Assembly (NCBI GenBank): GCA_003695205.1
Contig: RFIO01000224.1
Location: 1-7,698, forward strand
Direction of reading: 5' to 3'
Origin: Deltaproteobacteria bacterium
GTDB taxonomy: Bacteria; Desulfobacterota; Desulfuromonadia; Desulfuromonadales; Geothermobacteraceae
DNA: 7,698 bases
The notes beneath the pieces are model-generated. The model did not search any database, was not told the origin of the DNA, and was given only the letters and a program-made list of their open reading frames with translations. The position numbers and the translations under genes are program-made. Of the stretch, positions 5,639-7,698 are shown piece after piece. Each line of letters opens with the position of its first letter. Position 1 is the stretch's first letter.

Positions 5639-6816
5639 AAGGCAACCAGGGTTCCGACGGCGGACCCAAGGGATGAAAAGAAGAAGACCAGCAGCACCCG
5701 GGTGACGCGGTTGCGCCACCAGCCGCGCAGGTGGGCAAGATCGTCACCGACCTGTTCCAGGTCCCTGACCTTGGGAGGGGCAACGAAGGCCTGAACCAGC
5801 CCGGCGACCATGCCGGCGCCGATGGTGGGGTTGAGTGATGTGATCGGTGCCGCGATGAAGGCGCTCAAAACCGTCGCGGGATGGCCGAAGGCAATGATGG
5901 TGCCAAGGGCCGAAAGCAGACCGTTGGCGAGAATCCAGGCAACCGCGGCGCCGGCCATCTGGCTGCGGTCTCCGTAGAAGAAACCGAGAATGAAGGCCAG
6001 GATCACAACCGCCGGTAGCAGCCAGGGCAGGCCCTTGCTCCAGGTCGACTTCGGGGGGACATGGTCCAGTTCGGACAGCCGTTCGGGACGGGCGGGCTGC
6101 TGCAGCTGTCGGATGATGCCCGGCCGATGGGCCGCGCCGATGATGGCCAGAATCTTTTCGCCCGGCGCCTGACGGATCTTTTCCGCCATGTAGATGTCAC
6201 GCTCGTCGACCAGGATGGTTTTGACGTGCGGCATCAGCTCTCCCATCTCCTCGAGCATGGCCGACAGGGTGTCGGTCTGTCGCAGGCGGGCCAGCTCGTC
6301 CTCGTTGATTTCCTGTTTTTCAAACATGCTGGCGACCAGGGTGACAACCAGCATCAGTTTGCGCCACAGGCCGGTTTTGCGCCATGCGCGCAGCAGGGTA
6401 GTGCGGATGTTACGGTCTATCAGCTCGACGCCGAGACCTTCCTGCTCGGCGGTTTCCGCCGCTGCCAGCAGTTCCGCACCCGGCTGGATGCCGGTCTGCA
6501 GTCCCATGCGTTTCTGGAAGGAGGCCAGGGCCAGGTTGGCAAGCAGAAAGGGTGCCTGCCCCTTGCGAATGACCTGGAACAGGTTCAGTTCGGACCAGCG
6601 GTTGCGGTTGCGCAGCGACTGGTGGCGCTGGGGATCGAGTTCGATGCAGACGGTGTCGGGGCGCTTCTCCAGGATTGCCCGCCGGACCTGTTCGACCGAT
6701 TCACTGCTGATGTGGGCGGTGCCCAGCAGCAGCACTTGCCGGCCGTCGACTTCGATCGGGCACAACTCCGCCGACGGACTGTCCTGTTCGACATCTATGG
6801 TGGATGACTGATTCAT
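5614..6816 (-). CDS. TraB/Tiki-superfamily protein with C-terminal membrane domain
   Basis: A 400-residue protein with a soluble TraB domain (about 20-240) followed by a membrane domain (about 262-396). TraB-family marks are GTAHIS at 32-37, Glu59 in CIELDPQRH, the DERD stretch at 204-207 and a second GxxH (GAAH, 227-230). The GxxH…E…GxxH pattern is shared with Tiki metalloproteases. Hydrophobic segments lie near 263-281, 288-310, 312-326, 332-346 and 372-394. Enterococcal TraB limits production of a peptide pheromone, and bacterial homologues are often named pheromone-shutdown proteins, but the role in Gram-negative bacteria is unknown. A protease or peptidase acting at the inner membrane is a reasonable inference. 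The ATG at 6816 is the only good start, though its ribosome binding site is weak. It lies 45 nt beyond the terminator of the upstream RNA. Family call is firm, function is not. Confidence 0.88.
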   Translation of the reverse strand: MNQSSTIDVEQDSPSAELCPIEVDGRQVLLLGTAHISSESVEQVRRAILEKRPDTVCIELDPQRHQSLRNRNRWSELNLFQVIRKGQAPFLLANLALASFQKRMGLQTGIQPGAELLAAAETAEQEGLGVELIDRNIRTTLLRAWRKTGLWRKLMLVVTLVASMFEKQEINEDELARLRQTDTLSAMLEEMGELMPHVKTILVDERDIYMAEKIRQAPGEKILAIIGAAHRPGIIRQLQQPARPERLSELDHVPPKSTWSKGLPWLLPAVVILAFILGFFYGDRSQMAGAAVAWILANGLLSALGTIIAFGHPATVLSAFIAAPITSLNPTIGAGMVAGLVQAFVAPPKVRDLEQVGDDLAHLRGWWRNRVTRVLLVFFFSSLGSAVGTLVAFHWLKDLF

Positions 6817-6860
6817 CGGGAAGGTCCACTCCGGACCGGGTTGATTTGCCAGTCCGAATC

Positions 6861-6887
6861 AATAAAAAAGGCGCTTTGCCAAGCGCC
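6861..6887 (-). terminator. Rho-independent terminator of the 6S-like RNA
   Basis: The minus strand has a perfect 7-bp stem GGCGCTT (6887-6881) / AAGCGCC (6876-6870) with a GGCA loop, followed at once by six T and then ATT. It directly follows the closing stem of the RNA. It lies 45 nt before the TraB-family ATG, so it could also limit read-through into that gene. Confidence 0.92.
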
Positions 6888-6889
6888 CG

Positions 6890-7079
6890 AATCTCGCTCT
6901 CCGCCTTTGCCGTGGGCCTCGGAGCCTCTGGCGACTCCCAACAAGGTGGGTCCGTTTACCAATGCGTCAGGCGTCCCGCTTCGGGGCGGGCTGGCACACA
7001 GCATCGTTGAAACAGCCCCATTCGAAAAACTATACCGCCGGGGTCTTGCGACCTCACCTGCAAGGCAGAGAGCCGATTC
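6890..7079 (-). ncRNA. ssrS: Probable 6S RNA
   Basis: 6S RNA binds sigma70 RNA polymerase by imitating an open promoter and dampens transcription in stationary phase. The minus-strand region would give an RNA of about 190 nt plus terminator, matching 6S size. A closing stem pairs 7073-7060 with 6910-6896 (GC-rich, one bulged A, one G-U). A central stem pairs GTTTCAACGATGC (7013-7001) with GCATTGGTAAAC (6965-6954) around a distal hairpin CCCGC/GCGGG (6990-6975). Between these stems lie a large bubble, a GCAA tetraloop hairpin on the 5' side (7053-7042) and a small hairpin on the 3' side (6950-6937). The 5' bubble reads CCCCGGCGGTATAG, resembling from memory the pRNA start region of E. coli 6S (CCCCTGAGCCGATAT), and the 3' side has CACCTTG as in E. 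coli. There is no coding frame. The alternative is an unrelated structured leader of the TraB-like gene. An RNA here is near certain; the 6S identity is likely. Confidence 0.72.
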
Positions 7080-7085
7080 GTTCCC

Positions 7086-7114
7086 AGTATAGGAAACTGG
7101 CCCCTGAGCTTCAA
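7086..7114 (-). promoter_or_regulatory. Sigma70-type promoter of the 6S-like RNA
   Basis: On the minus strand the -35 box TTGAAG (7114-7109) and the -10 box TATACT (7091-7086) are 17 bp apart, with five of six matches in the -10 hexamer. Transcription would begin near 7078-7080, a few nt before the closing stem of the RNA. The -35 box overlaps the stop codon (7113-7111) of the upstream universal stress gene. Confidence 0.82.
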
Positions 7115-7698
7115 GGAAAAACCGGCCCGGGTTTGAAGTTGGGTCCGACGACCAGTAACGGGTTGGGCAGCTCGGACTGCACCATCTCCATGGTGCCGCC
7201 GAACAGGCTTCGAATCGGACCGTGGCCGTAGGCGCCCAGCAGAACCAGGGCGTCATGGGGAACGGCGTCGAAATCGGCCGGGTTGGGCTTTCCATCCAGT
7301 ACCAGCCAGTCGGTCCGCGCCAGGTCTTCGTCCAGTCCCTGGACCATGGCGGCCTCCAGCAGTTCGTCCCTCGACCCGAAACTGATAACCTGAAGAGGGA
7401 TGTTCCGCTCATGCGCCATGGCCAGTCCGAGCCTCAAGGCCTGTCCGGCAAGTTCGGAACCACCATAAAGTACGGCAAGCCGGGTCCAGGGCTTGTAGGC
7501 TCCGGGCGGGATCAGCACGGGAAAATGCGCGTGGGCGATCAGGTTGCGCACCTTCGGTCCCAGCAGTCCCAGCCCCAGTCGGCTCGAGGGTTCGCTCATC
7601 GAGCGCGGGCAGGTCATGAATGCGACGTCACTGGCGATGTCGGGCAGTCCTGTTCCCGTTTGACCGGTCGGTTCGACAAGGGAGTAATCGAGTTTGGG
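7111..7698 (-). CDS. Tandem-domain universal stress protein (UspA family), 5' end outside window
   Basis: The frame is open from the right edge to TGA at 7113-7111, giving the C-terminal 195 residues. The fragment holds the end of a first Usp domain (…HFPVLIPP, about 58-65) and a complete second domain starting at about residue 72 (TRLAVLYGGSELAGQALRLG). The second domain ends with GAYGHGPIRSLFGGT (155-169), which fits the ATP-binding pattern G-2x-G-9x-G(S/T), then PNPLLVVGP. The corresponding stretch of the first domain lacks a clear copy of this motif, so only the second domain is predicted to bind ATP. Usp proteins are cytoplasmic and respond to starvation and stress. An internal ATG at 7617 is not a plausible start because it would cut into the first domain. 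Its stop codon lies within the promoter of the 6S-like RNA. Confidence 0.9.
   Translation of the reverse strand, partial: PKLDYSLVEPTGQTGTGLPDIASDVAFMTCPRSMSEPSSRLGLGLLGPKVRNLIAHAHFPVLIPPGAYKPWTRLAVLYGGSELAGQALRLGLAMAHERNIPLQVISFGSRDELLEAAMVQGLDEDLARTDWLVLDGKPNPADFDAVPHDALVLLGAYGHGPIRSLFGGTMEMVQSELPNPLLVVGPNFKPGPVFP

Noticed and set aside
6890..7079. tmRNA, RNase P RNA, SRP RNA or a cobalamin-type riboswitch
   Set aside because: There is no CCA-ending acceptor or tag frame for tmRNA, the length is too short for RNase P RNA, the conserved SRP RNA GGAA-loop hairpin is absent, and I found no B12-box motif. The 6S topology fits better.
1..7698. Mobile element, prophage or defence island
   Set aside because: There is no transposase, integrase, terminal inverted repeat, tRNA attachment site or defence-family gene. 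All genes are ordinary chromosomal types with similar base composition.

Overview
The window is a GC-rich, densely packed piece of bacterial chromosome with no phage, transposon or plasmid marks. The gene repertoire (tandem-domain Usp, YcbB-type L,D-transpeptidase, membrane TraB-family protein, YbaK, an atypical sirtuin, long-form PncB) and the heptad repeat style suggest a deltaproteobacterium of the Desulfuromonas/Geobacter kind. That placement is inference from recall, not from a search.

Layout. Positions 1-60 hold the 3' tail of a + strand gene. Positions 61-222 are non-coding and carry three separate tandem tracts that all have a 7-bp period. From 3794 back to 223 runs a four-gene minus-strand operon: rhomboid protease, YbaK-type aminoacyl-tRNA deacylase, sirtuin, nicotinate phosphoribosyltransferase. 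The four genes are joined by a GTGA overlap, an ATGA overlap and a one-base gap, so translation is almost certainly coupled. A 134-bp divergent region (3795-3928) separates this operon from a + strand YcbB/LdtD-like L,D-transpeptidase (3929-5638). That gene runs tail to tail into a minus-strand TraB-family membrane protein (5614-6816) and overlaps it by 25 bp.

Upstream of the TraB gene, 6861-7114 encodes a structured minus-strand RNA that I identify as a probable 6S RNA (ssrS). It has a good sigma70-type promoter, a long closing stem, a central bubble containing a motif that resembles the pRNA start site of E. coli 6S RNA, a terminal stem-loop and an intrinsic terminator. Its -35 box overlaps the stop codon of the last gene, a tandem-domain universal stress protein that is cut off by the right edge of the window.

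Functional themes are NAD metabolism (the sirtuin consumes NAD+, PncB rebuilds the pyridine nucleotide pool), translation quality control (YbaK), envelope and membrane proteostasis (rhomboid, L,D-transpeptidase, TraB-like) and stress or stationary-phase physiology (6S RNA, Usp). I see no defence system or wholly new multi-gene system. The most unusual items are the heptad tracts, the 6S locus arrangement and the coupled rhomboid-ybaK-sirtuin-pncB operon.
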